64,000 bases of DNA, from contig CAMAUZ010000011.1 in assembly GCA_945861535.1 (NCBI GenBank), positions 1 to 64,000 of the forward strand, written 5' to 3'. Shown one piece after another: positions 9,132 to 17,969 of this stretch. Each line of letters begins with the position of its first letter. Positions within the stretch are counted from its first letter, which is position 1. Made by a program: the position numbers and the translations under genes. A model generated the notes under the pieces. The model saw only the letters and a program-made list of their open reading frames with translations. It was not told the DNA's origin and did not search any database. The stretch comes from Akkermansia muciniphila. GTDB lineage: Bacteria; Verrucomicrobiota; Verrucomicrobiia; Limisphaerales; BJHT01.

Positions 9132-10145
9132 TCATTCCTTCGGCTCGGGGACGGATTTCACGAGTTCCTGAATCACCTTCACCGTGTCGATGCCCTCCGC
9201 TTCGGCGGCGAAGTTGGGGATGAGGCGGTGGCGCAGGACGCTGGTGGCGCAGGCGCGAACGTCGTCGGTGGAGACATGGAAGTTGCCGCGCAGGATGGCG
9301 CGGGCCTTGCCGCCGAGGAGGAGGTTTTGCACGGCGCGCGGGCCGGCGCCCCATTGCAGCCATTTCTTCGCGATGTCGGAGGAGTCGGGTTGGCCGGGGC
9401 GGGTGGCGCGGACGAGCTTCGCGGCGTAGGCGGCGACGTGATTGGCGACGGGGACTTTTCGGACGATGGCTTGGTAGCGCAGGATGTCCTCGGCCTTCAT
9501 CACGGTCTTGAGGTCGGGCTTCGCATCCACGGTGGTGGCGAGGCCGATCTGGACTTCCTCGGCCTCGGTTGGGTAGCCGATGTAGATGTTGAACATGAAG
9601 CGGTCCTGCTGCGCCTCGGGGAGCGGGTAGGTGCCTTCCTGCTCGATGGGATTTTGCGTGGCGAGGACGAGGAAGGGCGGGGCGAGCTGGTAGGTTTTGT
9701 TGCCGACGGTGACTTCGCGTTCCTGCATGGCCTGGAGCAACGAGGCCTGGGTCTTGGGCGGGGTTCGGTTGATTTCGTCGGCGAGGATGATGTTCGCAAA
9801 AATCGGGCCGGGGAGGAACGCCACCTCGCGTTTGCCGGTGGCGAGATTTTCCTCGATGACATCGGTGCCGGTGATGTCCGAGGGCATCAGGTCAGGCGTG
9901 AACTGGATGCGTTTGTATTTCAGGTCGAGGATGCTCGCGATGGTCGAGACGAGGAGCGTCTTGGCGAGGCCGGGCACGCCGACGATGAGCGCGTGGCCAC
10001 GGCTGAAGAGACAGGTGAGCACGTCATCAATCACATCCTGCTGGCCGATGATGACCTTGCGGACCTCGCGGAGAATGTCCTCGCGGGCCTGCCGGAGCTG
10101 CTCGACGCCTTGGAGCGTGTCGGTGGGGGAGGCGGTGTTTTGCAT
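9132..10145 (-). CDS. MoxR-family AAA+ ATPase
   Basis: 337 residues from the ATG at 10145; a TTG at 10157 would add four. Walker A is GVPGLAKT, Walker B is ILADEINR, followed by the MoxR signature TPPKTQASLLQAMQE, sensor 1 ATQNPIEQEG and an arginine-finger region PEAQQDRF. It is first gene of the minus-strand operon DUF58 - BatA/VWA - VWA - DUF4175 - DUF4159. MoxR ATPases act as chaperone-like remodelers, often inserting metals or cofactors or maturing surface complexes; the client here is not evident. Confidence 0.95.
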   Translation of the reverse strand: MQNTASPTDTLQGVEQLRQAREDILREVRKVIIGQQDVIDDVLTCLFSRGHALIVGVPGLAKTLLVSTIASILDLKYKRIQFTPDLMPSDITGTDVIEENLATGKREVAFLPGPIFANIILADEINRTPPKTQASLLQAMQEREVTVGNKTYQLAPPFLVLATQNPIEQEGTYPLPEAQQDRFMFNIYIGYPTEAEEVQIGLATTVDAKPDLKTVMKAEDILRYQAIVRKVPVANHVAAYAAKLVRATRPGQPDSSDIAKKWLQWGAGPRAVQNLLLGGKARAILRGNFHVSTDDVRACATSVLRHRLIPNFAAEAEGIDTVKVIQELVKSVPEPKE

Positions 10146-10212
10146 GAAAATGGCCAAGGGTGACTGGCAACGGAAGGACGGGCTTCAACCAATTCCGGTT
10201 TGGGCGGGATCA

Positions 10213-10486
10213 CGGGCGCATCTCAGTTTCCGGCAACGATCGGTGCGCGTTGGCGCAGTCCCGCAGGGACGACCGAAAATAGCCCAGCCCTTCAGTGCTG
10301 GGCGTATGGTCGGGAAACCGGAAAGTCCCGTCAGGGACGAAAGCGGCGAGATGGCGCACGGTTTCTTTCGTCCCTGCCGGGACTGGCTTCGCTACCGACA
10401 CGGACCCTGAAGTGCTGGGCTATTGTCTTTCGCCCGCTGGGCTGGGGATGGGAACCAGAGGGCGTGCAATAAACTGAGATGCGCCC
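10213..10486. repeat. Three-layer nested palindrome in a divergent promoter gap
   Basis: The outer arms are 10213-10229 and 10470-10486 (GCGCATCTCAGTTT). The middle arms are 10278-10303 and 10405-10424 (AATAGCCCAGC...GCTGGGC). The inner arms are 10320-10343 and 10365-10389 (AAGTCCCGTCAGGGACGAAAG). The 590-base gap between moxR and the DUF1549 gene has no convincing gene; its remainder (10490-10735) must hold the promoter of the plus-strand pair, but no clear -35/-10 was recognised. Parts of this cassette recur at 49925-50060. Confidence 0.85.
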
Positions 10487-10735
10487 CGAAATCACACGGT
10501 CAGGCGACCGAGATCGCAGCATCTGCGCGCGGGCTGCACGGCGCACGACGATGGGGGAAAGGAGGGGAGCGCCGGTTTCAATACGGGCCGGAACGGAGGA
10601 ATCGGGACACGCCGCTTTGGAAACCGGTGCCCCGTCAGCGCGCGCCTCCCCGCTCACCAGGTGGCGCCCGGACCGCTGTAATCTCGGTGAATCGCCGCGA
10701 GGTGCCGGCGTCGGACACCGAACTTTTACATCCTC

Positions 10736-13345
10736 ATGCGATCTTTTCTTTTCTCGGGTTTGGTGGCGTTGGCGATGGTGGCCGGGGCGCAGGTTGTGGC
10801 GGGGGCGGGCAAGGCGGATTTGCGCCCGCCAAGTGAGCGGTTTGCGAGTTTGGCGACGGCACCGGAGCCCAGTTTCCGGCGGCAGGTGGTGCCGCTGCTG
10901 AGCCGGGCGGGGTGCAGCGGGCGCGAGTGTCACGGTTCGTTTTCGGGTCAGGGAGGCTTTCAGCTTTCGCTGTTTGGTTATGATTTCGACAAGGATTTGA
11001 AGGCGATGACGGTGAATACCAACGGAGGCGAGAAGCAGGTGCGCATCGACCGGACCAATGCGGCGAAGAGCCTGCTGCTGACGAAGCCGACGATGGAAGA
11101 GCATCACAAGGGGAAGAAGCGGATCGACAAGGGATCGTGGGAATACAACCTGATACTGAAATGGATTCAGGGTGGCGCGAAGGGCGATGTCGAGGCGACG
11201 GGGGAATTTGACCGGCTGGAGATCACGCCGAAGGAGATCGTGTTCAAGGCGACGGGCGGGGCGGTGCAGCTCAAGGTGCTGGCGTATTGGAAAGATGGCG
11301 CGGTGGAGGATGTCACGCAGCTCACGCGGTTCCGCTCGAACGATGATTCGGTCTCGACCGTGTCACTCACCGGCGTGGTGACGGCGAAGGAGAAGGGCGA
11401 CACGCACATCGTCGCGTTTTATGACAACGGCGTGCAGCCCATTCCCGTGATGCTGCCGGTGTCGGAGCGGACGGGGCCGCGGTATCCGAAGGTGGCGGCG
11501 CCGACGAAGGTGGACGAACTCGTGATCGCCAAGCTGCGCAAGCTGGGGATCGTGCCGTCGGCGCGCAGCACCGACGCGGAGTTTCTGCGGCGGGTGACCA
11601 TTGATCTCACCGGCGGGCTGCCGACGGTGGAACAGGTGACGAAGTTCCTGGCCGATCCGTCGGGCAACAAGCGGAGCGCGAAGATTGATGAACTGCTGCG
11701 CACGCCGGCGTATGCGGCCTGGTCGGCGACGAAGCTGTCGGATTATCTCGGAAACAATGCCGGGCAGTTGCGGGCGCAGGGCGGGTCGCAGAACTTCGGC
11801 GCGAAATTCAGCCGGCAATGGTTCGACTGGCTGTACGAGCGGATTTTGAAAAACGAGCCCTACGACAAGATGATGGAGGGCGTGGTGCTGGCGACGGGGC
11901 GCACGCGGCCGGACCAGACGTACGAGGAATATGCGCGGGAGATGTCGTCGTATTTCCGCACGGAGAATCCGGCGAAATTCGCCGAGCGCCCGAACATGCC
12001 GTATTTCTGGCAGCGGCAGAACTTGAAGAAGCCCGAGGACAAGGCGCTGGCGTTCGCGCACAGTTTCCTGGGGGTGCGCATCGAGTGCGCGCAGTGCCAC
12101 AAGCATCCGTTCGATCAGTGGACCCAGCAAGATTTCAAGAAGTTCCAGGCGTTCTTCGAGGGGATTGATTACGGGTCGAAGGCGGCCAAGGACGAGAAGG
12201 TGACGTTCGCGAGCCTGACGAAGGAGTTGAAAGACGCGGTGCCGGCGGATCCGAAGGGTGGGAACAATCAGAAGGCCACCAGCGCGGAGTTCGACAAGCG
12301 CGTCGGAGCCGGCGAGCCCGTGCCGTGGCAGGAAGTGATCGTGTCCAACAAAGGCAAATCAAAGCTTTCGGAAAAGGAACTCGCCAGGCTCAAGGCGACC
12401 AATGCGAAGCTGGACGGGCGCGTGTTGACGCCCAAGATTCTCGGCGGCGACGAGGTGCTGCTGAACGAATATCCGGACCCGCGCATGCCGCTGATGCAGT
12501 GGCTGCGGAGCGCGAAGAATCCCTATTTCGCGCGGGCCTTTGTGAATCGCGTCTGGGCGGGCTACTTCGGTCGCGGACTGGTGGAGCCGGCCGATGACAT
12601 GAACCTGGCAAATCCGCCGGTGAACCGGGAGCTGATGGATTATCTGTCCGATGGCTTCGCGGCGCACGGCTACGACATGGCGTGGCTGCATCGCGAGATT
12701 CTGACCAGCGACACGTACCAACGAAGCTGGAAACCCAATGCGACCAACCAGCAGGACGAGAAAAACTTCAGCCGCATGATCCCGCGCCGCCTGCCGGCCG
12801 AGGTCGTGGTGGATGCCATCGCCCAGGCCACGCTGAGCGCCGAGCGCGTCGAGAAGTTCGTGGCGGACATCGAGAACCGCGCCATCGGACCCAATGCCAA
12901 CGCGGGCGTGCTCAAGGGCGGCAAAGGCGGCGGCAACTATTCGCTGGCCATTTTCGGCAAGCCGATCCGCGAGACCAACTGCGACTGCGAGCGCACGACC
13001 GACCCGACGATCCTGCAGACGCTCTTCACCCGGAATGATCCCGAGATGTTTTCCGCGCTCGATCAGGCGCGCGGCGGCGCGGCGTGGATCGAGGAACTGC
13101 GCAAGAGCGTGGCGGGCAACCAGGCGCGCAAGAAGGGTGATACGGCCCCAGCGCCGGCGACCAAGACCCTCGACCTCGACCAGGTGATTCCCGAAGTCTT
13201 TTTGCGCACCGTCAGCCGGCCGCCCACCGCGGACGAGATGAGCCGCGCCAAGACCGACATCGCCGCCGCGAAAAACCCGGTCGATGGCGTGCGCGAACTG
13301 CTCTGGGCGATGCTCAACACCCGCGAATTCATGGTGAACCACTGA
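10736..13345 (+). CDS. DUF1549/DUF1553 surface protein with cytochrome-like head and Ig-like domain
   Basis: 869 residues. A signal peptide (about 1-25) precedes a cytochrome-like segment with GCSGRECHG and SLFGYD, typical of this PVC family. A bacterial Ig-like (BIG2) domain follows at about 160-245, then DUF1549 (about 258-470) containing the second heme-like motif CAQCHKHPFDQW. DUF1553 spans about 580-865. Such proteins are exported and very common in Planctomycetes and Verrucomicrobia, nearly always next to a DUF1501 gene, as here (67 bases downstream). The biochemical role is not established; the CxxCH motif suggests electron transfer or heme attachment. Confidence 0.92.
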   Translation: MRSFLFSGLVALAMVAGAQVVAGAGKADLRPPSERFASLATAPEPSFRRQVVPLLSRAGCSGRECHGSFSGQGGFQLSLFGYDFDKDLKAMTVNTNGGEKQVRIDRTNAAKSLLLTKPTMEEHHKGKKRIDKGSWEYNLILKWIQGGAKGDVEATGEFDRLEITPKEIVFKATGGAVQLKVLAYWKDGAVEDVTQLTRFRSNDDSVSTVSLTGVVTAKEKGDTHIVAFYDNGVQPIPVMLPVSERTGPRYPKVAAPTKVDELVIAKLRKLGIVPSARSTDAEFLRRVTIDLTGGLPTVEQVTKFLADPSGNKRSAKIDELLRTPAYAAWSATKLSDYLGNNAGQLRAQGGSQNFGAKFSRQWFDWLYERILKNEPYDKMMEGVVLATGRTRPDQTYEEYAREMSSYFRTENPAKFAERPNMPYFWQRQNLKKPEDKALAFAHSFLGVRIECAQCHKHPFDQWTQQDFKKFQAFFEGIDYGSKAAKDEKVTFASLTKELKDAVPADPKGGNNQKATSAEFDKRVGAGEPVPWQEVIVSNKGKSKLSEKELARLKATNAKLDGRVLTPKILGGDEVLLNEYPDPRMPLMQWLRSAKNPYFARAFVNRVWAGYFGRGLVEPADDMNLANPPVNRELMDYLSDGFAAHGYDMAWLHREILTSDTYQRSWKPNATNQQDEKNFSRMIPRRLPAEVVVDAIAQATLSAERVEKFVADIENRAIGPNANAGVLKGGKGGGNYSLAIFGKPIRETNCDCERTTDPTILQTLFTRNDPEMFSALDQARGGAAWIEELRKSVAGNQARKKGDTAPAPATKTLDLDQVIPEVFLRTVSRPPTADEMSRAKTDIAAAKNPVDGVRELLWAMLNTREFMVNH

Positions 13346-13412
13346 GCGCCGCCACCGATTCCTCCGAACCACGAACCACTTTTTAGCACCACCACCAACC
13401 AACCAAAACCAC

Positions 13413-14714
13413 ATGTCCATCCATACCAACTGTGAAGGAGTAAGCCGCCGCGACTTTTTGCGCGTCGGCGCACTGGCCGGCGTCGGCCTGAGTCTCAGCG
13501 AATATCTGGCCCTCGCCAACGCGGGCGGCGTCTCGCCCGGTGCCCGGGGCAAGTCCGCGATCTTCGTCCGCCTCGGCGGCGGGCCGAGCCACATGGACAG
13601 CTTCGACCTGAAACCCGACGCACCGGACACCCATCGCGGCGAGTTCAAGGAAATCGCCACCAACGTCCCCGGCGTGCGCATTTCCGAGCATCTGCCCAAG
13701 CTGGCCAAGTGCGCGGAAAAGTACGTGATCCTGCGCGGCGTCAGCCACACGCTGGCGGCGCACGAGCTGGGCACGATCTACATGAACACCGGCAACCGTC
13801 CCCTGCCCTCCCTCAACTATCCGCACTACGGCGCGGTGGCGGCGAAGGAACTGCGCGCGGCGGATTATCTCCCGCCGTTCGTCGCCATTCCAAATCTCGG
13901 GGCCAAGGCGACGGGCTATCTCGGGGTGGAATACGGGCCGTTTGAAACGGGCGGCTCCCCGACCGCGGGAAAGGCGCTGGAAGTGCGCGGCATGGCGCTG
14001 CGACCGGGCGTCACCTTCGAGGATCTGGATCGCCGGCAGAACCTGCTGCAGCGCTATGACACGGCGTTCGGTGATTACGCAAAGAGCGACAAACTGCTGC
14101 AGGGCATGGATCAATTCGGCCAGAAGGCCTACGCGATGATGCGTTCGCCCAAGGCGCGCGAGGCGTTTGATCTGAGCAAGGAATCGGCCAACATCAACAA
14201 GCTCTTCGGCAAGGAACAGTTCTCGCAGAGCTGCCTGCTCGCGACGCGCCTCGTGGAATCCGGCGTGCGCTTCGTCACCGTTTCGCTCGGCGGCTGGGAC
14301 ACGCACTCGGAAAATTTCAGCAAGCTCAAGGGCACCAATCTGCCGACGCTCGATGCGGGCCTGAGCGGCCTGTTTACGGCGCTCGCCGAGAAGGGCCTGC
14401 TCGACTCGACGGCGGTCTTCGTGACCGGTGAATTCGGCCGCACACCGAAGATCAACAAGAACGGCGGACGCGACCACTACCCGCGCGCGATGTTCTGTCT
14501 ACTCGCCGGTGGCGGCATCCAGGGCGGCCAGGTGGTTGGCGAATCCGACGCCAAGGGCGAAGGCCCGAAGGATCGCGCCATCACGCCCGACGATGTGGCG
14601 GCGTCCTTCTACACCGCGCTCGGCATCGACCACGCAAAGGAATACCACACGCCCACGGGCCGCCCGGTGATGCTCGTCCGCAACGGCAAACCGCTCAAAG
14701 AACTCTTCGCCTGA
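13413..14714 (+). CDS. DUF1501 domain protein, TAT-exported
   Basis: 433 residues. A twin-arginine signal (SRRDFLRVGALAGVGLSL) lies at about residues 12-30. The body has the DUF1501 features RLGGGPSHMDSFDLKPDAP, GGWDTHSEN and GEFGRTPKIN, which resemble the metal-binding motifs of the alkaline-phosphatase/sulfatase fold. It forms a two-gene operon with the DUF1549/DUF1553 gene and ends at a strong intrinsic terminator (14739-14778). Confidence 0.92.
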   Translation: MSIHTNCEGVSRRDFLRVGALAGVGLSLSEYLALANAGGVSPGARGKSAIFVRLGGGPSHMDSFDLKPDAPDTHRGEFKEIATNVPGVRISEHLPKLAKCAEKYVILRGVSHTLAAHELGTIYMNTGNRPLPSLNYPHYGAVAAKELRAADYLPPFVAIPNLGAKATGYLGVEYGPFETGGSPTAGKALEVRGMALRPGVTFEDLDRRQNLLQRYDTAFGDYAKSDKLLQGMDQFGQKAYAMMRSPKAREAFDLSKESANINKLFGKEQFSQSCLLATRLVESGVRFVTVSLGGWDTHSENFSKLKGTNLPTLDAGLSGLFTALAEKGLLDSTAVFVTGEFGRTPKINKNGGRDHYPRAMFCLLAGGGIQGGQVVGESDAKGEGPKDRAITPDDVAASFYTALGIDHAKEYHTPTGRPVMLVRNGKPLKELFA

Positions 14715-14738
14715 GCGGCGCGGCAACGGTTTCGCAAT

Positions 14739-14778
14739 GAGCCTTGTGGGATGTCCCGCAAGGCTCGTTTGTTTTTCT
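14739..14778 (+). terminator. Intrinsic terminator of the DUF1549-DUF1501 operon
   Basis: The stem GAGCCTTG/CAAGGCTC has an inner GGGA/TCCC pairing (14739-14766) and is followed by GTTTGTTTTTCTT. It lies 25 bases after the DUF1501 stop. Confidence 0.8.
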
Positions 14779-14786
14779 TGGCGATT

Positions 14787-14865
14787 GGTAGGGCGCGTCT
14801 GTCCCCAGCGCGCCGGTTACGCGTCCACACGTTCCGCGGCGCGCTGAGGACAGACGCGCCCTACC
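14787..14865. repeat. Palindromic cassette, family C, copy 1
   Basis: Arms 14787-14814 and 14838-14865 (GGTAGGGCGCGTCTGTCC type) lie between two converging terminators. Copies 2 and 3 are at 47554-47632 and 59990-60068, with conserved arms but different loops. Confidence 0.9.
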
Positions 14866-14898
14866 CAACTCGGATCGTCCCCCCCATTTCTCGGCCAT

Positions 14899-14940
14899 AA
14901 AAAAAAACCGGGCCTCGCCCGTTTCCAGACGAAGCCCCGT
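14899..14940 (-). terminator. Intrinsic terminator of the TlpA-like gene
   Basis: Read on the minus strand, CGGGGCTTCGTC pairs with GGCGAGGCCCGG (11 of 12 positions, two G-U), followed by nine T. It lies 23 bases after the stop of the gene ending at 14964. Confidence 0.75.
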
Positions 14941-14963
14941 TCTCCGGCCCGCGCCGCCGCCCG

Positions 14964-16169
14964 TTATTCCGCGAGCAGCTTCTCGACTTTCGCGACCAGA
15001 TTTTCGCGCGCGTTCATGTCCCGCAGGTTGCCCTTCTTGTCGATGAGCCACATCGCCGGAATGCCCGTGATGCCGTATTCCTTGCCGAAATCGTTGTCCC
15101 ACCCCTTGCCATCGAAGTACTGCGCCCACGGCATTTTCTCTTTCGCGACAAACGCGGTCAGCGACTCGAGTTGCTGATCGAAGCTGATGCCGATGATTTC
15201 AAACCCCTTCGGATTAAGCTTCTCGTAGGCCGCGCGGACATTCGGGATTTCCTTCACGCACGGGCCGCACCACGTCGCCCAGAAGTCCACCAGCACCACT
15301 TTGCCCGCCATCTTGGTCAGATCGATTGCGCGCTTGTCCACCGCCGTGAACTTGATCGCCAGCGGCTTGCCCACCAATCCCAGCTTCTTCACCAGCATCG
15401 CCGCCTTTTCCTTCACTTCGTCGTCCGTCGCATTGGCTGCGATCTCCTGCGCCAGCGCCTTCGCCTTCTCGCCGTCGATGTTGGAGGCCACTTCCAGCAG
15501 CATCCCGTAAACCTCCTGCCGCTTTGGGAACTCCTTCTGCAACGCGCGGATGCCCTTCTCGTATTCGGCCAGCATCGCGTCCTGCCCCTTGTCGTTGAGC
15601 GCCATCGTCGCGCGTTCGACCGCGCGGAAGCGCAGTTTGAAACGCTGCTCCTCGCTCGCCGCCGGGTCTTTCAACATGTCGCTCTCGAGCGCCTCGACGC
15701 GGGCGACGTGATTCGTCTGCCCCAGCCGCACCGCCGCGCGCAGCAGCTCGTACTCCATCTCCTTCGCTTCGCCGGCCTGCTCGTGCTTGGGAAATTTCGT
15801 GTAAAAATCCATCGCCCGCGCGGCCGTGGCACCCATGCGTTTCGCCTCCGCCTCGCGAAACTTGGCGATCTCCGCCTCGGCGGGCCGCTTCGTCTGCCAC
15901 TCCTCCGGCGGCGCGGTCGGCTCGCTCAGCTTGACCAGCGCATCCCACGCGAGATCGGCGGCGTTGGTCTTGGTCAGGGCCGTCAGCGCCGGCAGATCGG
16001 TGATCGGCTCCGCGGGTTCGACCGGCCGTTGGGCGACGCCCGCGGGCTTCGGTGAACTGCTGAAAGGATCCGATTCCGCCGGCTTGGAGCACGCGGTCAG
16101 CCACAGCGCGAGAGCGGCGGTGGCGGCGAATCCAAGCGGGACACGAGAGGAGAAGGCAGGGGTTGTCAT
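14964..16169 (-). CDS. TlpA-like thioredoxin-fold lipoprotein
   Basis: 401 residues. A lipoprotein signal has lipobox LTAC at C27. An alpha-helical region (about 50-270) precedes a thioredoxin/AhpC-TSA domain at about 275-401 with the redox site WATWCGPC. It is probably a periplasmic, lipid-anchored thiol-disulfide reductase or sensor. The helical N-terminal domain is usual in long Verrucomicrobia/Bacteroidetes TlpA homologs. It is preceded by the gene at 16197-16991 with a 27-base gap, so the two are probably cotranscribed. Confidence 0.9.
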   Translation of the reverse strand: MTTPAFSSRVPLGFAATAALALWLTACSKPAESDPFSSSPKPAGVAQRPVEPAEPITDLPALTALTKTNAADLAWDALVKLSEPTAPPEEWQTKRPAEAEIAKFREAEAKRMGATAARAMDFYTKFPKHEQAGEAKEMEYELLRAAVRLGQTNHVARVEALESDMLKDPAASEEQRFKLRFRAVERATMALNDKGQDAMLAEYEKGIRALQKEFPKRQEVYGMLLEVASNIDGEKAKALAQEIAANATDDEVKEKAAMLVKKLGLVGKPLAIKFTAVDKRAIDLTKMAGKVVLVDFWATWCGPCVKEIPNVRAAYEKLNPKGFEIIGISFDQQLESLTAFVAKEKMPWAQYFDGKGWDNDFGKEYGITGIPAMWLIDKKGNLRDMNARENLVAKVEKLLAE

Positions 16170-16196
16170 GAATTAAAATAGTGTTCGTTCGCGGGT

Positions 16197-16991
16197 TCAC
16201 TCTGCGGATTTGCCGGCCGGTGGAACATCAAAAAGTGGCCGCAGCTTTTCCAGCGTGAGCAACAGCCGGCGCGGATTCGCCGGCGAACCGGTGTCGCCCT
16301 CACGCACGCCCGAATCGGGCTGCCCCAGCGCAGCTTCCAACGCCGCGAGAATCGTCGCGCCATCGCTCGGTGCCAGCGCAAGCGTCAGCTTTTCCTCCTG
16401 CTCGATGCGCGCGGCCTTGCGCGCCAGCTCCAGCAAGATCGCGCACGGCTCCAGACACGGGACCAGGCTCTTCCCCGCGACGCTGTCGGCCGCCAGCGCG
16501 CCGACCGTCCACAGCCGCTGCTTCAGACAGAAGCGCCGGTCGCAACCCGCGCGCGTCACGCGCTCCGCCGCCGCGTCTTCGAGCATGGTCGTGACGCGAT
16601 ACATCCCGGTCTGGCGTTCGGTGAACGCGCGGTAGTGCGTCACCGGCGGAGTCGCCGCCCGCGCCGCGTGCCAGTCCGCCAGCGCGCCGGGATAAAGAAT
16701 GTGGAGGGCGGTTTCCAAATCCGCCTCGCCCGCCGCAAGCACGCGCCAGCCGCGACGCAAATTCGGCGCGCTCTTCAACGGCCGAAACGCGCCCGTCGCC
16801 GTGAACTGCGCCAGCGCCCGCAGCTCGGGAGCCGTGACCAGTTTGAGCGCGTCATCCGCCGCTTCAGCATCATCCGCGTGCCGCAGTTCGAAGCCGCCCG
16901 CGCGCCGGCGGAGCAACACCTGCACGAGCGTGGCCTCGCCGGGGAACTGCGCGAGCAAGGCCGTCAATGCTGGATGGTGCGCCGATGTCAT
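16197..16991 (-). CDS. Four-cysteine protein, possibly DR2241-type 4Fe-4S domain
   Basis: 264 residues with no signal peptide. Four cysteines are arranged as GCDRRFCLKQRLWT (Cx4C, about residues 149-154) and PCLEPC (Cx3C, about 178-182), preceded by the segment ERQTGMYRV. From memory, this resembles the iron-sulfur domain of DR2241-like proteins associated with CbiX-type chelatases, but no chelatase domain is present. The assignment is an inference from the cysteine pattern. It is located upstream of a TlpA-like gene in the same direction. Confidence 0.5.
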   Translation of the reverse strand: MTSAHHPALTALLAQFPGEATLVQVLLRRRAGGFELRHADDAEAADDALKLVTAPELRALAQFTATGAFRPLKSAPNLRRGWRVLAAGEADLETALHILYPGALADWHAARAATPPVTHYRAFTERQTGMYRVTTMLEDAAAERVTRAGCDRRFCLKQRLWTVGALAADSVAGKSLVPCLEPCAILLELARKAARIEQEEKLTLALAPSDGATILAALEAALGQPDSGVREGDTGSPANPRRLLLTLEKLRPLFDVPPAGKSAE

Positions 16992-17091
16992 GTGCGGCGG
17001 ACGCTAGCGCCCCGCGCCCGCTTGCAAACGGAAAACTTCCGGCGAAGGCGGAGTGCGACCGTCCCCGGGCGCAGCAACGCGTCGCCCCCGG

Positions 17092-17250
17092 GTAGCGCAG
17101 ACCTCCAAGTCTGTTGTATCGCGGGTTTCTAAACCCGCTGGCCGTCCGGCAATCCATAACGCCTCGGCTCGCCGCGCGCGCCCGAACACAGCAGCCCCTG
17201 CCAATTTGGAAATCGGCGATACAGCAGGTTGGGAAACCTGCGCTACAGGG
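17092..17250. repeat. MITE-like cassette, family E, copy 1
   Basis: About 160 bases bounded by GTAGCGCAGA and CCTGCGCTAC. Inside are four short hairpins: AGACCTCCAAGTCT, GCGGGTTTCTAAACCCGC, GCCAATTTGGAAATCGGC-like and CAGGTTGGGAAACCTG. Copy 2, with the same order, is at 57813-57970. Confidence 0.85.
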
Positions 17251-17285
17251 ACAGCGCGCGGACGCGTCCCGGCGTGGTGCAATCT

Positions 17286-17407
17286 TCCAGCCCGCCAGTG
17301 CGGGCGGCATCCTTGCCGCCCGTTTCCCGCGGCGGCGCGGGGTGGCGGAACTAGGAACACGGGGCAGGGATGCCCCGTGAACTGGCAGGCAAGGATGCCT
17401 GCCCCAC
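17286..17407. repeat. Palindromic cassette, family F, copy 1
   Basis: Consecutive hairpins GGGCGGCATCCTTGCCGCCC, GGGGCAGGGATGCCCC and GGCAGGCAAGGATGCCTGCC lie in one block. The opposite-orientation copy is at 40224-40361. Together with family E it fills the gap between the four-cysteine gene and the TauE/SafE gene. Confidence 0.85.
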
Positions 17408-17467
17408 ACTCACCGCGCGTTCGGGAAAACAGTTGCCCGCCCTTCCCCCCGTCGGCAGAAACGCCCG

Positions 17468-17833
17468 ATGCACTTTGTCATCGCGGGTTTGATCGGTCTG
17501 GTGAGCGGCATCACCAGCGGCCTCTTCGGCGTCGGCGGCGGCATCGTGATGGTTCCCGCGATGATGTTTTTCATGAAGGGCGACATGCGCGACATCAAGA
17601 TGGCCATCGGCACCTCGCTCGCCGTCATCATCCCCACCGCGCTGATGGGTTCGTTCAAGCACTACCAGCAGGGCAACATCAACTGGCAGGCTGTCCTGGC
17701 CATCGTGCCGCTCGCCGTGCTCGGCGGCCTGATCGGCGCGAAACTCACGACGGTCATCCACGCCGATCACCTGCGCCGGGCGTTCGGCGGTTTCATCGTC
17801 GTCGTCGGCTGTCGCCTGCTCTTCTTCAAGTAG
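17468..17833 (+). CDS. Half-size TauE/SafE (DUF81) permease
   Basis: 121 residues, four predicted membrane segments. The N-terminal motif GLVSGITSGLFGVGGGIVMVP is the TauE/SafE repeat signature. Family proteins normally have two such repeats (about 250 residues); this has one, so it would function as a homodimer or with a partner. It is a putative anion or organosulfur exporter of the inner membrane. No neighbour gives substrate information. Confidence 0.85.
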   Translation: MHFVIAGLIGLVSGITSGLFGVGGGIVMVPAMMFFMKGDMRDIKMAIGTSLAVIIPTALMGSFKHYQQGNINWQAVLAIVPLAVLGGLIGAKLTTVIHADHLRRAFGGFIVVVGCRLLFFK

Positions 17834-17856
17834 CCGCCGGCGGCGATTCACGGCAG

Positions 17857-17962
17857 GAGCGCGGCCTTCAGGCCGCAGAAACGTGGCTCGCGAAGTGAGC
17901 CGTGGTTTTACCTGCGCCCCCGGTCCCGACGGACGTCTCTGCGGCGTAAACGCCGCGCTCCG
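17857..17962. repeat. Palindromic cassette, family D, copy 2
   Basis: Arms 17857-17884 (GAGCGCGGCCTTCAGGCCGC...) and 17933-17962 (inverted) lie between the convergent TauE and MscS genes, where it could serve as a bidirectional terminator, although no T-run follows. Confidence 0.85.
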
Positions 17963-17969
17963 CTCCGCC

